DNA from: Actinomycetospora endophytica | GTDB lineage: Bacteria > Actinomycetota > Actinomycetes > Mycobacteriales > Pseudonocardiaceae | DNA length: 64,000 nt | Assembly (NCBI RefSeq): GCF_021026375.1 | Contig: NZ_JAJNDB010000001.1 | Coordinates: 682,001-746,000, forward strand | Reading direction: 5' to 3' | Shown here: positions 43,107 to 56,068 of the stretch, piece after piece | How the letters are laid out: each line of letters opens with the position of its first letter | Numbering within the stretch: the stretch's first letter is position 1 | Notes under the pieces: generated by a model | The model's input: only the letters and a program-made list of their open reading frames with translations | Told to the model about the DNA's origin: nothing | The model's database searches: none | Translations under genes and position numbers: made by a program

Positions 43107-45386
43107 CTAGTGCGCGAAGTGCCGCGTCCCCGTCAGGTACATCGCGACGCCGGCCTTCTCGGCGGCCTCGATCGTCTGGTTGTCGCGCACCGACCCGCCG
43201 GGCTGCACGACGGCGGCGATCCCGGCCTCGGCGAGCACCTCGAAGCCGTCCGGGAAGGGGAAGAACGCGTCCGACGCCGCCACCGACCCGCGCACCCGGT
43301 CCCCGGCCCGCGCGACCGCCAGCTTGGCCGAGTCGACCCGGTTGACCTGGCCCATCCCGACCCCGACCGTCGCGCCCTCGTGCGCCAGCAGGATCGCGTT
43401 CGACTTCACCGCCCGGCACGCCCGCCACGCGAACGCCAGGTCGGCCAGCACCTCGTCGGACACGGCGGTGCCGGTGGCGAGCGTCCACGACGACGGGTCG
43501 TCGCCGGGGGCGTCGACGGCGTCGCGCTCCTGGACGAGCACCCCGCCGGAGATCGCCCGCTGCTCGTACGGCGCGGGCGAGAACTGCGCCGTCAGGACCC
43601 GGATGTTCTTCTTGCGCGCCAGCACGTCGAGCGCCCCGTCGGCGTAGGACGGCGCCACGAGCACCTCGGTGAAGATCTCGCCGATCTGCTCCGCCGCGGC
43701 CACCGTCACCTCGCGGTTCACCGCGATGACGCCGCCGAACGCCGACGTCGGGTCGCAGGCGTGGGCCCGGGCGTGGGTGTCGGCGACGTCGTCCCCGACC
43801 GCGATCCCACACGGGTTCGCGTGCTTGATGATCGCGACACAGGCCTGCTCGGAGCCGTGGTCGTGCGCGGCGCGCCAGGCGGCGTCGGCGTCGACGTAGT
43901 TGTTGTAGGACATCTCCTTGCCGTGCAGCTGCACCGAGCCGGCGAGCCCGGACGCGTCCCCGGGGGTGCCGTAGAGCGCGGCGGCCTGGTGCGGGTTCTC
44001 GCCGTAGCGCAGCGACTGGCGCAGCCGGCCCGTCAACCCGGTCCAGTCGGGGAACTCGCCCTCGGGCGGAGGCGTCAGCACCGTGCCCATCCAGGACGCC
44101 ACGGCCACGTCGTACGAGGCGGTGTGCCGGAACGCCTCGGCCGCCAGCCCCTGGCGGTCGGTCCGCGTCACGCCGCCGGCCTGGGCCTCGCTGAGCACCC
44201 ACGCGTAGCGGGTCGGGTCGGTGACGACGGCGACCGACTCGTGGTTCTTCGCCGCCGCCCGGATCATCGCCGGGCCGCCGATGTCGATCTGCTCGACGCA
44301 GTCGTCGGGCGAGGCCCCGGACGCCACGGTCTGGGTGAACGGGTAGAGGTTGACCACGAGCAGGTCGAACGCCTCGATCCCGAGCGTGGCGAGCTGCTCG
44401 ACGTGGGTGGGCAGCCGGGAGTCGGCGAGCAGCCCGGCGTGCACCCGGGGGTGGAGGGTCTTGACGCGGCCGTCGAGGCACTCGGGGAACCCGGTGAGCT
44501 CCTCCACGCGGGTGACCGGCACCCCGGCGTCCGCGATCCGTGAGGCGGTCGAGCCGGTGGAGACGACCTCGACGCCCGCGGCGTGCAGGCCGGTCGCGAG
44601 GTCGAGCAGGCCGGCCTTGTCGAAGACGCTGACCAGCGCGCGTCGGATCGGGCGGCGACCGTCGGTCCCCTGAGCGGCGGGAGCTGTCTGCGGGGCAGCG
44701 GTCACTTCGATCCTCACAGTTCGTCCGGTGATGGTGGCTCCGTGGCGCACCAGGGCGGCCACGGTCTCGACGAGCATGCGGCGCTCCACGACCTTGATCC
44801 GTTCGTGCAGCGTCTCCTGGGTGTCGTCGGGCTCGACGACGACGGCCTGCTGGGCCAGGACCGGCCCGGTGTCGACGCCCGCGTCCACGAGGTGGACGGT
44901 CGCGCCGGTGACCTTGACCCCGTGGGCGAGCGCATCGGCCACCCCGTGCGCGCCCGGGAACGCGGGCAGCAGCGCGGGGTGGGTGTTGACGGTCCGGCCA
45001 CCGAACCGGGCGAGGAAGGCCGGCCCGAGGACCTTCATGAAGCCGGCGGAGACGACGAGGTCGGGGTCGTACGCGGCGACGGCGTCCGCGAGCGCGGTGT
45101 CCCAGGCGGCGCGGTCGACGGTGCCGTCGGCGCCGCGGTGATCTCCCAGGCGGACGACGACGGGTTCGGCCTTCGCCTCGAGCGCGCGGTCGAGGGCGGC
45201 GACGTCCGGGCGGTCGGAGACGACGGCGACGACCTCGACGTCGATCGCCCCGGCCTCGTCGAGCAGGGCCTGCAGCAGGGTGCCGGAGCCGGAGGCGAGG
45301 ACGACGACGCGCGCCGGTGCGCGGACCTCCAGCCGTGTCCCGGCCGGGGTGCGGTCGTGGTCACCCGGGCCCGCGTGCGTGGTCAG
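43107..45386 (-). CDS. purN-purH: PurN-PurH in one continuous frame (GAR transformylase + AICAR transformylase/IMP cyclohydrolase)
   Basis: One open frame without an internal stop encodes PurN (residues 1-227: [56 protein letters not shown]) and then PurH (228-759: [68 protein letters not shown]). In relatives these are separate adjacent genes (Rv0956, Rv0957). Either the protein is fused, or PurH is also started internally at GTG 44705, which has GAGG about 6 bases upstream. The PurN start is odd: a perfect AAGGAG (45393-45398) sits 6 bases before a CTG at 45386 and no ATG/GTG/TTG occurs between it and the first domain strand; GTG 45452 is the next upstream choice. They catalyse three steps of de novo purine synthesis. 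Confidence 0.88.
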   Translation of the reverse strand: MTTHAGPGDHDRTPAGTRLEVRAPARVVVLASGSGTLLQALLDEAGAIDVEVVAVVSDRPDVAALDRALEAKAEPVVVRLGDHRGADGTVDRAAWDTALADAVAAYDPDLVVSAGFMKVLGPAFLARFGGRTVNTHPALLPAFPGAHGVADALAHGVKVTGATVHLVDAGVDTGPVLAQQAVVVEPDDTQETLHERIKVVERRMLVETVAALVRHGATITGRTVRIEVTAAPQTAPAAQGTDGRRPIRRALVSVFDKAGLLDLATGLHAAGVEVVSTGSTASRIADAGVPVTRVEELTGFPECLDGRVKTLHPRVHAGLLADSRLPTHVEQLATLGIEAFDLLVVNLYPFTQTVASGASPDDCVEQIDIGGPAMIRAAAKNHESVAVVTDPTRYAWVLSEAQAGGVTRTDRQGLAAEAFRHTASYDVAVASWMGTVLTPPPEGEFPDWTGLTGRLRQSLRYGENPHQAAALYGTPGDASGLAGSVQLHGKEMSYNNYVDADAAWRAAHDHGSEQACVAIIKHANPCGIAVGDDVADTHARAHACDPTSAFGGVIAVNREVTVAAAEQIGEIFTEVLVAPSYADGALDVLARKKNIRVLTAQFSPAPYEQRAISGGVLVQERDAVDAPGDDPSSWTLATGTAVSDEVLADLAFAWRACRAVKSNAILLAHEGATVGVGMGQVNRVDSAKLAVARAGDRVRGSVAASDAFFPFPDGFEVLAEAGIAAVVQPGGSVRDNQTIEAAEKAGVAMYLTGTRHFAH

Positions 45387-45398
45387 CGCGATCTCCTT
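45384..45398 (-). promoter_or_regulatory. Ribosome binding site with apparent CTG start of purN
   Basis: AAGGAG at 45398-45393 is followed after 6 bases by CTG (45386-45384), in frame with PurN. A TAGTGT at 45456-45451 could be the -10 element of a promoter, which would put the GTG at 45452 upstream of the transcript and favour the CTG. Confidence 0.5.
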
Positions 45399-45509
45399 GC
45401 CGCCGGTGCACAGACCTGGGCTCCCGGCGTCTCGACGATCCTCGCCGATCACACTAGCCCGCCGCCCGTGACCTGGCCGTGTCGGACTCGACACTCCCGT
45501 CGGCTGCGG

Positions 45510-45570
45510 TGATCAGGAGCACGTGGCGCAGGAATTCGCATCGGAATCCTGCGCCGAGTGCTCATGATCA
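45510..45570 (-). terminator. Long hairpin between perM and purN
   Basis: TGATCA at 45510 and 45565 close a stem of about 28 bp with a few mismatches (inner arms GGCGCAGGA and TCCTGCGCC). It lies 35 bases downstream of the DUF6350 stop and would separate that gene from purN-purH. Confidence 0.75.
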
Positions 45571-45604
45571 TGGAGCGGCCCGGCAAAGCGACCCAGGCGG
45601 GGCC

Positions 45605-47179
45605 TCAGTCGGAGCGTCCGGCCCCGTCACGCTCAGCGGCAGCGCCGTCCTCGTGCTCCGTCGCGTCGTCCTCGTCGTCGGTCCCGTCGGTCACGTCCTC
45701 GGCAGCCGCCTCCTCCTCGGCGCCCGCCGTGTCCTCCGCCCCCGCCGGGTCCCCGACGACGGCCGTCGCCTCGGCCGCCGTCGTCGGCTCCTCCGACGAC
45801 GAGGCGGCACGCTCCCGCCGCGCCGGGGCGCCGGTGGGCGCCGCGAGCAGGGCGACGACGGCGCCGGGCAGCGCGATCCAGCCGAGGACCGCGAGCAGGA
45901 CCCCACCGGCCGGGACGACGACCGGGTCGAACGGTCCCGAGCCGAGGCGCCCGCCGGCGAGGACGGCCGCGACCGCGAGGACGACACCGGCCGTCAGCGC
46001 CGCCATCAGGACCGGGCGCACCCGGACCAGCAGATCCCGACCCGCCCGACCGGAACCGACCGGACCGCGCGACCCCTCGGGCTCTCCCGTCGCCAGCACC
46101 CACCCGACCAGCGACCCGACCGCCAGGGGCACCGCGAACACCAGCCCCGCCCACGTCGGGGGCGGCCCGGTCGGCAGGAGGGCGGCGAGCGGGACCGGCG
46201 GGAGCAGGCCGGGGGTCGCCGAGGTGGGGGAGGCCGCCATCGCGCCGACCTCGTACCCGGGTCCGAGCAGCCAGGACACCGCGGCGGCGGCGGCGTTCGG
46301 CAGGTACGCGGCGTCGAGGAACCAGAGGCCCGCGCCGCTGCCCGCCTGCGGGGCGATCGCGGCGAACGACCGGGCGACGGCGTCCGCCCGAGCGAGCAGC
46401 ACGACGAGCAGCAGCGCCGCCCCGCCGGCCACCAGTCCTGCAGCGGCGCCCAGCCCTGCGCGCACGCCGCGGAGCACCCATCCGGGCAGCGCACGCACCC
46501 CTTCCGGGAGGCCGCACCGCGCCGCGACACCGACCGCTGCGGACACCGCCGCCAGCAGACCCGCGACCAGGCCCGCCGTCCCCGGCGAGGCGTCCGCCGG
46601 GATCGTCGCGGTGTCGGGAGTGAGCAGCGCCGCCGCGAGCACCCCGGCCGCGGCGTGCACGGCCGCGGCCGCCGCGACGACCGGGACGCCCTGCGTGGGC
46701 CAGCGCTCGGACCGGGAGGTCGGCTCGTCCGCCAGCTCCCCGAGCCGGGTCACGCCGCGTCGGGCGAGCGCTCCCACGAGGAAGGCCACCCCGATCGCCG
46801 GAGCCAGCGGCAGCATCCCGAGGGGCGCACCGGAGACCGTCAGCGGAACGAGATGCACCGCCAGCCAGAGCGGCACCCCCGAGCCGAGCGCCTGCCCCAG
46901 ACCGGGGTCACCACCGGGCGAGGTACCCGACGCCGAGGCGGTGATCAGGGCGGCCAGCACGACGACGGCCGCGTAGGTCACCAGCACCGGCACCACGGCG
47001 ACCTGGACGAGCACCCCGAGACGGGGCGACAGGCCACCGGGCCGCCCGGGCCGTGACCGCGTCCGCGATCGGGTGGGGGAGGCCTCGGCCGGGGTCGGGC
47101 CCGCAGCACCGGATGCCGGGGTCCCGGAGGTCGGGGTTCCTGACGACGGGGCGCCTGAGGTCGGGGCCGCTGCGCTCAC
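45605..47179 (-). CDS. DUF6350 membrane protein (PerM-like)
   Basis: This protein of about 524 aa has a low-complexity N-terminus of TPTSGTP repeats, about ten to twelve hydrophobic segments and an acidic C-terminal tail (EEEAAAEDVTDGTDDEDDATEHE). Position directly upstream of purN-purH and downstream of sucCD corresponds to Rv0955 (PerM), an integral membrane protein linked to cell division in mycobacteria. GTG 47179 is chosen because the first membrane helix follows the Thr/Pro linker; GTG 47197 is possible, and neither has a clear ribosome binding site. The match to PerM rests on topology and synteny. Confidence 0.78.
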   Translation of the reverse strand: MSAAAPTSGAPSSGTPTSGTPASGAAGPTPAEASPTRSRTRSRPGRPGGLSPRLGVLVQVAVVPVLVTYAAVVVLAALITASASGTSPGGDPGLGQALGSGVPLWLAVHLVPLTVSGAPLGMLPLAPAIGVAFLVGALARRGVTRLGELADEPTSRSERWPTQGVPVVAAAAAVHAAAGVLAAALLTPDTATIPADASPGTAGLVAGLLAAVSAAVGVAARCGLPEGVRALPGWVLRGVRAGLGAAAGLVAGGAALLLVVLLARADAVARSFAAIAPQAGSGAGLWFLDAAYLPNAAAAAVSWLLGPGYEVGAMAASPTSATPGLLPPVPLAALLPTGPPPTWAGLVFAVPLAVGSLVGWVLATGEPEGSRGPVGSGRAGRDLLVRVRPVLMAALTAGVVLAVAAVLAGGRLGSGPFDPVVVPAGGVLLAVLGWIALPGAVVALLAAPTGAPARRERAASSSEEPTTAAEATAVVGDPAGAEDTAGAEEEAAAEDVTDGTDDEDDATEHEDGAAAERDGAGRSD

Positions 47180-47337
47180 GCGGACCCACGATTCCACCCG
47201 GTGCCGGGCACACCCGGCTGCCACGCCGGGTCGGCCTCAGCCGACCGCTGCCTCCCAGGCCCGGCCCCGTCCCGCTCTCCTGAGGCCGGCCCCGGTCACC
47301 CCTGACGACAGGGCGACCGCCGGCGATCGCCGTGGAC

Positions 47338-50135
<2,798 letters not shown>

Positions 50136-50136
50136 C

Positions 50137-51312
50137 TCACGCACCAGCCTTCGCGGCGAGCTCGGCGGCCTTGGCGGCCGCGTCGTCCATCGTGCCCACC
50201 ACCGTGACCAGCGGGTGGTTCGCCTCGGCGAGGATCCGGCGGCCCTCGTCGACGTTGTTGCCGTCCAGGCGGACGACCAGCGGCTTCGTGGCGTCGTCGC
50301 CCAGGATCTTCAGGGCCTCGACGATGCCGTTCGCGACCGCGTCGCAGGCGGTGATCCCGCCGAACACGTTGACGAACACGCTGCGGACGTCGGAGTCACC
50401 GAGGATGACGTCCAGGCCCGCGGCCATGACCTCGGCCGATGCGCCGCCGCCGATGTCGAGGAAGTTGGCGGGCTTCATGCCGCCGTGCGACTCACCGGCG
50501 TAGGCGACGACGTCGAGGGTCGACATGACCAGACCCGCGCCGTTGCCGATGATGCCGACCTGGCCGTCGTCGAGCTTGACGTAGTTCAGGCCCTTGGCCT
50601 TGGCCTTCGCCTCGAGCGGGTTCTCGGTGCGCTCGTCGACCAGCGCCGCGTGCGCCTCGTGGCGGAAGTCCGCGTTCTCGTCGAGCGTGACCTTGCCGTC
50701 GAGGGCGATGATCTTGTCCTGCGGGTCACGGACCAGCGGGTTGACCTCGACCAGCGTGGCGTCCTCGCCGACGAAGGTGTCCCACAGCTTGACGATGACC
50801 TCGGCGGCCTCGTCCGCGACCGCGGCGGGCAGCTTGGCCTTCGTGACGATCTCGTCGGCCTTGGCCTTGTCGACCCCGGCGATCGCGTCGATCGGCACCC
50901 GGGCCAGGGCCTCGGGGCGCTCGACGGCGAGCTCCTCGATCTCCATGCCGCCCTCGGCGGACGCCATGGCGAGGAAGGTGCGGTTGGAGCGGTCGAGCAG
51001 GAAGGAGAAGTAGTACTCCTCCGCGATGTCGCTGGCCTCGGTCACCAGGACGCGGTGCACGACGTGGCCCTTGATGTCGAGGCCGAGGATCTTCTCGGCC
51101 TTCTCCTTGGCCTCGGGCGGGTTCTCGGCGAGCTTGACGCCGCCGGCCTTCCCGCGACCGCCCACCTTCACCTGGGCCTTGACGACGACCGCGCCGCCGA
51201 TCTCACCCGCGGCGGCCTCGGCGTCCGAGGCCGTGTCGACGGTACGGCCCGGCAGGACCGGCACTCCGTGTGCGGCGAAGAGGTCCTTCGCCTGGTACTC
51301 GTACAGGTCCAC
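50137..51312 (-). CDS. sucC: Succinyl-CoA synthetase beta subunit
   Basis: This 391-aa ATP-grasp subunit starts [19 protein letters not shown] and carries [20 protein letters not shown] for nucleotide binding, EVNPLVRD for metal binding and the C-terminal [16 protein letters not shown] and [13 protein letters not shown] blocks of the ligase domain. It starts at GTG 51312 with GGAGGAG about 8 bases upstream. It is the first gene of sucCD, separated from the upstream membrane gene by a hairpin. Confidence 0.97.
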   Translation of the reverse strand: MDLYEYQAKDLFAAHGVPVLPGRTVDTASDAEAAAGEIGGAVVVKAQVKVGGRGKAGGVKLAENPPEAKEKAEKILGLDIKGHVVHRVLVTEASDIAEEYYFSFLLDRSNRTFLAMASAEGGMEIEELAVERPEALARVPIDAIAGVDKAKADEIVTKAKLPAAVADEAAEVIVKLWDTFVGEDATLVEVNPLVRDPQDKIIALDGKVTLDENADFRHEAHAALVDERTENPLEAKAKAKGLNYVKLDDGQVGIIGNGAGLVMSTLDVVAYAGESHGGMKPANFLDIGGGASAEVMAAGLDVILGDSDVRSVFVNVFGGITACDAVANGIVEALKILGDDATKPLVVRLDGNNVDEGRRILAEANHPLVTVVGTMDDAAAKAAELAAKAGA

Positions 51313-51359
51313 TCGTGAACTCCTCCATCACTGACCGGCAGCATCCGTCGGTGGACTCC

Positions 51360-51400
51360 GGCGGCGGTCCCGCCCCGGCGTGGAGCCCCGGGCCGCCGCC
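51360..51400 (-). terminator. Hairpin between the 661-aa membrane protein gene and sucC
   Basis: GGCGGCGGTCC (51360-51370) pairs with GGGCCGCCGCC (51390-51400) with one wobble. In the 214-bp gap it lies downstream of the membrane-protein gene and upstream of sucC, so it may end the former transcript. Confidence 0.55.
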
Positions 51401-51526
51401 TCCAGAGGGCGGCGGACGGCATGGGCCTCGATCGGCGGGACCGAGGGGGACCCTAGCGGCGTGTCGCAGGCCCGGGCGGGGCACCGGGGGCGACCCCCGC
51501 CACACCTGGCGTGACGAGGGCGGACA

Positions 51527-53512
51527 TCACCCGTCGGCGCCACGTGAGTGCCCCGGCCGCTGACCGCCCGACGGTTCCCCTCGTGCGGACGGTGGAGCGA
51601 CGGATGCTGCGGATGGAGCAGGCTCGGGGGACCGGGCGGCCTCGCGGATGCGCATGATCGCCACACCGGCGGCCGCGAGCGTGATGACGAGGCAGGCGAC
51701 GGCGGCCCACGTCCCGATCCCGACGCTCTCGCCCGCCCGGGGCGGGGTCAGGACCAGTGCGGAGAGCCGGACGACGAGCAGCGCACCCGCCGCACCGAGC
51801 AGCGCGAGCGCCCGCGCGGGCCGGGCCCGCGGCGCGAGCAGCGCGGCGATCGCGACGCCGATCACACCGGCGAGCGACCCCCAGGCGGCGGCGCCGGGGT
51901 TCTGCCACGCGCCGCCGGCCGCGTTGGCGGCGAGGGCGTCGCGGGCGAGCGGGCCCCCGAAGCCGGGGACGGCGAGCACGGCGGCGATCGCGGCCATCGG
52001 CAGCATCGTCGGGTCGGGCTCGACGGTGTCGGTGCCGTCGGCGGGCCGCGCCCCGAGCGGAGCCCACCCGCCGGCGACGTCGCGCCGCTCCGAGAACCCG
52101 GCCCCGACGGCGAGCACCGCGGTCAGCGCCGCGAGCACCAGCGCCAGCACGACGGCCCAGCCCCCGGTCCCGACGCCGACCTGGGGCACCGTCGCGCCGG
52201 CCGTGCCCAGGCCCGGGTCGAGCGCGGCGGCGGGCGTGCCGCCCCCGTCGACCCCGGCGAGGACGACGTCGAGGGCCGGTCCGGCGGCGAAGGGCACCGT
52301 CAGCCAGGCGACCGACAGCGTCGGCCGGGCCCGGACCACCACCCGCGGGGTCCCCACGACGACGAGCAGAGCGGGCACGGCGAGCACCGCGGCCGCGGGC
52401 AGCAGCAGGATCCCGGTGCCGGTCACGAACGGGCTCCCCGCGGCGTCCGAGGTGCCGGACAGCGTCGGCAGGAGCGCGCCGAACAGGGCGGCGACCGCAG
52501 TGAGCAGCGCCATCACTCCCGCCGCGCGCGAGCGGATCACCGCGGTCCGCGCGGGCAGACCGATGACGAGCAGGCCGCCGACGACGGCGAGGACGGCACC
52601 CGGCGAGACCGCCAGCCCGTCCCGCGCGAACGAGGCCGCCAGCACCGGGGCGAAGCCGGCGACCAGGCCGGCGCCGAGCGCGGTGTGGACCGCCCGGCGA
52701 ACCCGCATCCCCGTCTCGTCCGCAGCCGTCGACGTCCGTTGCGCCGGGACGTCGTCGCCGGTACCGAACGCGCGGACGCCCGGCAGCAGCGCGACGACCA
52801 CCACGGTCGCGGCGAGCAGGGCGACGCCCACCCCGGCGGGCGCGGGGGTGTCCAGGACGGCGTGCGGCGCGAACCCGGTGCCCGGGCCGGCGACCGAGAA
52901 GGGCGACGCGACCAGCCCGCCGGCCGCCACGAGGGCTCCCGTGACCGGCAGCAGCAGCGAGGCGCCGCGCTGGGTGCCGAACACCGAGCGGCCCGTCACC
53001 CGGGTCAGCGCGACGAGGCCGACCGTCGCGACGACCGTCGCGGCGACGAGGGCCACGTCCGCGGCCACGAGGGCCACGGCGAGCACCGGGGGCAGCGTCG
53101 AGGTGCCGGTGGGCAGGACGTCGGGGCGTGCCGCCGACTCCGGGTCGAGGAGCAGTGTCAGGTCGATGAGCAGCCCGCCCGCGCCGAGCGCCCCGAGCGC
53201 CGCCGGGGCGGCCAGCGACGCGGCTCCCGGGGTCCGCCGTGCCCGTCGGGTGGCGAGTCCGGGGGCCACCGCGGCGACCAGCCCGACCAGCGGCGCGAGC
53301 ACCCCGGCCGCGCGGACCGGCGCACCGAGCGGCCCCGGGGCGATCACGGCGACCGCCACGCGCAGGCCCACCGCGAGGACGACGAGCGCGACGGCGGCCC
53401 ACCACGCCCGGGCGGAGTGCCCCGGTGCCGGGCCGCCGGGCCCGGGCCTGGTCGGGCCGGTCGGAGCGGGACCGGGGGGCCGCGCCCCGGCGTCGGCCGG
53501 AGTAGCCGTCAT
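51527..53512 (-). CDS. Large multi-pass membrane protein of unknown function
   Basis: This protein of 661 aa has a Pro/Gly-rich N-terminus and about 15 hydrophobic segments of Ala, Val, Leu and Gly spread through the chain, ending in a short polar tail. I recognise no transporter or enzyme motif, so it is left unnamed; similar Ala/Val-rich proteins are common next to sucCD in related genomes by my impression only. ATG 53512 is used although no ribosome binding site is evident. It is divergent from the lipase gene. Confidence 0.7.
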   Translation of the reverse strand: MTATPADAGARPPGPAPTGPTRPGPGGPAPGHSARAWWAAVALVVLAVGLRVAVAVIAPGPLGAPVRAAGVLAPLVGLVAAVAPGLATRRARRTPGAASLAAPAALGALGAGGLLIDLTLLLDPESAARPDVLPTGTSTLPPVLAVALVAADVALVAATVVATVGLVALTRVTGRSVFGTQRGASLLLPVTGALVAAGGLVASPFSVAGPGTGFAPHAVLDTPAPAGVGVALLAATVVVVALLPGVRAFGTGDDVPAQRTSTAADETGMRVRRAVHTALGAGLVAGFAPVLAASFARDGLAVSPGAVLAVVGGLLVIGLPARTAVIRSRAAGVMALLTAVAALFGALLPTLSGTSDAAGSPFVTGTGILLLPAAAVLAVPALLVVVGTPRVVVRARPTLSVAWLTVPFAAGPALDVVLAGVDGGGTPAAALDPGLGTAGATVPQVGVGTGGWAVVLALVLAALTAVLAVGAGFSERRDVAGGWAPLGARPADGTDTVEPDPTMLPMAAIAAVLAVPGFGGPLARDALAANAAGGAWQNPGAAAWGSLAGVIGVAIAALLAPRARPARALALLGAAGALLVVRLSALVLTPPRAGESVGIGTWAAVACLVITLAAAGVAIMRIREAARSPEPAPSAASVAPPSARGEPSGGQRPGHSRGADG

Positions 53513-53650
53513 CGGGGGCAGACTAAAGAGGCGCCCGGAGGGTTCGCGCACACACCCGTACCTGCGGCCATCGCCCCTCCGTCGCTGGGGAGAACACCAG
53601 CTTGATCGATCAGTCGACGGGGTCGACGCGACACGCCGGTGAACGTGTCC

Positions 53651-53656
53651 TAACGT
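53651..53656 (+). promoter_or_regulatory. -10 element of a probable leaderless lipase transcript
   Basis: TAACGT ends 7 bases before the ATG at 53664, the spacing expected when transcription starts at the start codon itself; no Shine-Dalgarno sequence is present. Confidence 0.5.
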
Positions 53657-53663
53657 CACTCTC

Positions 53664-54638
53664 ATGGACGTGACCGGGGTCATGTCGCCGACGGAGGCGA
53701 CGGCCGACGAGCTGGACGTGCCGGCGCCCGCGCCGAGCTCGCTCGGGTCGCTGGCCTCGACCGCGTGGAACGGGATCTCCTACGTCGCCCGCACCATGGG
53801 CGTCCCGCGGGGCCTGCGCGGCGTCGCCGTCGAACTCGCCTACACGGCCGTGCACCTGTCGGTCTACCCGTGGGGACTGCTCGACGAGGCGTTGCGTCCC
53901 GGCGGCGTCCACGCGCACCACCGAACCGACACCCTGCCCCCCGGCGAGCGCTCCCGGCTGGTGTCCGACCTCGACGGCTCGGCGACGCCGGTGCTGCTGG
54001 TGCACGGCATCGTCGACAACCGTTCGATCTTCGTGCACCTCGCCCGCGTGCTGCGCCGGCGCGGCCACGGCACCGTCCAGGGCGTCAACTACAGCCCGAT
54101 GACGGCGTTCACCGGGGACATCCGCGCCGCGGCACGGGACCTCGGCGAGCACGTCGAGCGGATGTGCGCCGTCGCCGGGGTGGACCGGGTGCACGTCATC
54201 GGCCACTCGCTCGGCGGGCTCATCGCCCGGTACTACGTGCAGCGCCTCGGCGGGGACGAGCGCGTCGACACGCTGGTCACGCTCGGCACCCCGCACCAGG
54301 GCTCGTACATCGCGCACCTGCTGCCGCCGACCGTCGTGCCCCGTCAGCTCCAGCCCGGCTCGGACCTGCTGACCGAGCTCACCGAGCCGGCGCCCGGGTG
54401 CCGGACGCGGTTCCTCGCGGTCTGGAGCCGCATGGACCAGCTGATCATCCCGCAGCGCAACGCCCGCCTCGAGCACCCCGACCTGCAGGTCACGAACGTC
54501 CGCCTGGGCCACGTCGGGCACATGGCGATGACGATCGACCCCGAGGTCGTGCACCTGGTGACGTGCGCGCTCAGCGGGACCCGGCCGACCCGCGAGCGCG
54601 CCGCCGAGCGGGCCGGGGACGCGGCCGCCGCCGGCTGA
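53664..54638 (+). CDS. Alpha/beta-hydrolase (lipase/esterase)
   Basis: This 324-aa hydrolase has the oxyanion-hole region VLLVHGIVDNRSIF, the nucleophile elbow GHSLGG (Ser), an alpha/beta core with TLGTPHQGSYIAHL, and the late VWSRMDQLI (Asp) and HVGHMAM (His) that complete a triad. It resembles triacylglycerol lipase/PGAP1-like esterases. No signal peptide is seen; the N-terminus has a hydrophobic patch (ELAYTAVHLSVYPWGLL) that may associate with membrane. It is probably leaderless from ATG 53664. Confidence 0.87.
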   Translation: MDVTGVMSPTEATADELDVPAPAPSSLGSLASTAWNGISYVARTMGVPRGLRGVAVELAYTAVHLSVYPWGLLDEALRPGGVHAHHRTDTLPPGERSRLVSDLDGSATPVLLVHGIVDNRSIFVHLARVLRRRGHGTVQGVNYSPMTAFTGDIRAAARDLGEHVERMCAVAGVDRVHVIGHSLGGLIARYYVQRLGGDERVDTLVTLGTPHQGSYIAHLLPPTVVPRQLQPGSDLLTELTEPAPGCRTRFLAVWSRMDQLIIPQRNARLEHPDLQVTNVRLGHVGHMAMTIDPEVVHLVTCALSGTRPTRERAAERAGDAAAAG

Positions 54639-54912
54639 TCCCGGGCTCGCCCGCGCGGGACGTCCCGCTCGTCGCGCGGTTCCCTCCGTCACCCGCGGCG
54701 ACGAATACCGCTCGGCGCGTAGGGAGGTGCGCACGGCGTGTGACCCGGTGAAGTCGTGGTCCGGAGTTTGCCGGAACTTGGGATTCCGTGACACGGTCCG
54801 GTGGTCCAGCATCACGGTGCGGTCACGAACGGCTCACGGATCGACCCCGACGATCCTTCCCCGGCGCCCCCACGCCACGCCGTCCGCGCCCGGCCCCGAC
54901 CCTCGCGGAAGG

Positions 54913-56016
54913 ATGGTCTTGGCGCGTCACAGCTCCCCCCGCCAGACTCCGTTCGCTCCCCCGAGTGCTCCCCGCGGATTCGGCGCCCTCGCCGGGTTCG
55001 GCACTCCCGCCCTCGCCGGCGTGCCCGGCGCCGGCCCCGGCACGTTCGGCGCCAGGCCGCGGTTCCCCGACGGACCGCGGGTCCCCGACGGACCCCGACG
55101 GCCCGTCGCGAACCCCGACGCCGGCCGGACGGCGCACCCCACCGGGGACACCGCGCACTTCGTCGGCGGCTCCGGGCGGGCACCTTCCCTGCCGCCCCGC
55201 TCCCCGGCCGACCTGCGACCCGGGGCGCCGACCGCCGGCCCGGCCCGCGACGACGACCCTCGGGGGACCCGCCGCCAGGGCCCCCTGACCGGCCGGCTCG
55301 CGGTCGCCGCCGTGGCCGCCGGGGCGCTGGCGACGGCGGGTCACAGCCTCGCCACCGGCCTCGACGCGCCGACCGGCGAGACGCGCGCCGACCTCGCCCT
55401 GTCCGCGGCGAACGCTGCCGCCGGCCCGAGCAACCCGACGAGCCCGCAGGGCGCCACCCCCGCCGCCGGAACCGATGCGCTCGACGCCGCCACGACCGGC
55501 GTCATGGCCGTGGCGCCCGCCGCCGACCAGGCATCCGCCCCGCACGCCGCGTCCCTCGCCAAGGCCCACAAGATCGCCGACGACGCCGCCGCGCGTGAGG
55601 CCGCCGCTCGGGCCCCGAAGTTCGTCAAGCCCGCGGAGGGCCGCTTCACCTCGGGCTTCGGCGCCCGCTGGGGCACCTCGCACAAGGGCGTCGACATCGC
55701 GAACGCGATCGGCACCCCGATCGTGGCCGCCGCGGGCGGCACCGTCGTCGACTCCGGCCCGGCCAGCGGGTTCGGGATGTGGGTCCGGGTGCAGCTCGAC
55801 GACGGCACGATCAACGTCTACGGCCACGTGAACCGGTCCTACGTGAAGAAGGGCCAGACGGTGAAGGCGGGCCAGGAGATCGCCGAGATCGGCAACCGCG
55901 GCCAGTCCACCGGCCCCCACCTGCACTTCGAGGTGTGGACCCCGAGCGGCACCAAGATCAACCCGCTGCCGTGGCTGGCGGAGCGGGGCATCTCGCTGGG
56001 CGCCGCGCAGGACTGA
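54913..56016 (+). CDS. M23 family metallopeptidase (membrane-anchored)
   Basis: This protein of about 367 aa has a disordered Pro/Gly-rich N-terminus, one signal-anchor helix (LAVAAVAAGALATAGHSLATG), an Ala-rich helical stretch and a C-terminal LytM/M23 domain: GRFTSGFGARWGTSHKGVDIA and GPHLHFEVW hold the HxxxD and HxH zinc ligands, so it should be an active peptidoglycan endopeptidase. Rv0950c is the positional equivalent. ATG 54913 is used; TTG 54919 has a better-spaced GGAAGG and may be the true start. The open frame further upstream looks non-coding. Confidence 0.87.
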   Translation: MVLARHSSPRQTPFAPPSAPRGFGALAGFGTPALAGVPGAGPGTFGARPRFPDGPRVPDGPRRPVANPDAGRTAHPTGDTAHFVGGSGRAPSLPPRSPADLRPGAPTAGPARDDDPRGTRRQGPLTGRLAVAAVAAGALATAGHSLATGLDAPTGETRADLALSAANAAAGPSNPTSPQGATPAAGTDALDAATTGVMAVAPAADQASAPHAASLAKAHKIADDAAAREAAARAPKFVKPAEGRFTSGFGARWGTSHKGVDIANAIGTPIVAAAGGTVVDSGPASGFGMWVRVQLDDGTINVYGHVNRSYVKKGQTVKAGQEIAEIGNRGQSTGPHLHFEVWTPSGTKINPLPWLAERGISLGAAQD

Positions 56017-56068
56017 GACCGACGCGCGTCACGGTTACGCGGGCCGTGGAGGCGGGCACGCTGGACCT

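Noticed and set aside
45386-45470. Possible ZTP (pfl) riboswitch upstream of purN: GTGATCGGCGA, CCGGGAG and a GGGCT/AGCCC closing pair.
   Set aside because: The 3' half that should hold the CGCC pseudoknot partner and the CCGCCUGGGC-like segment is missing, and a TAGTGT -10-like box lies inside the would-be first stem, so the RNA probably starts after it.
54639-54912. Possible c-di-AMP (ydaO) riboswitch upstream of the M23 peptidase, as seen before other actinobacterial cell-wall hydrolase genes.
   Set aside because: None of the conserved ydaO segments could be found in these 274 bases.
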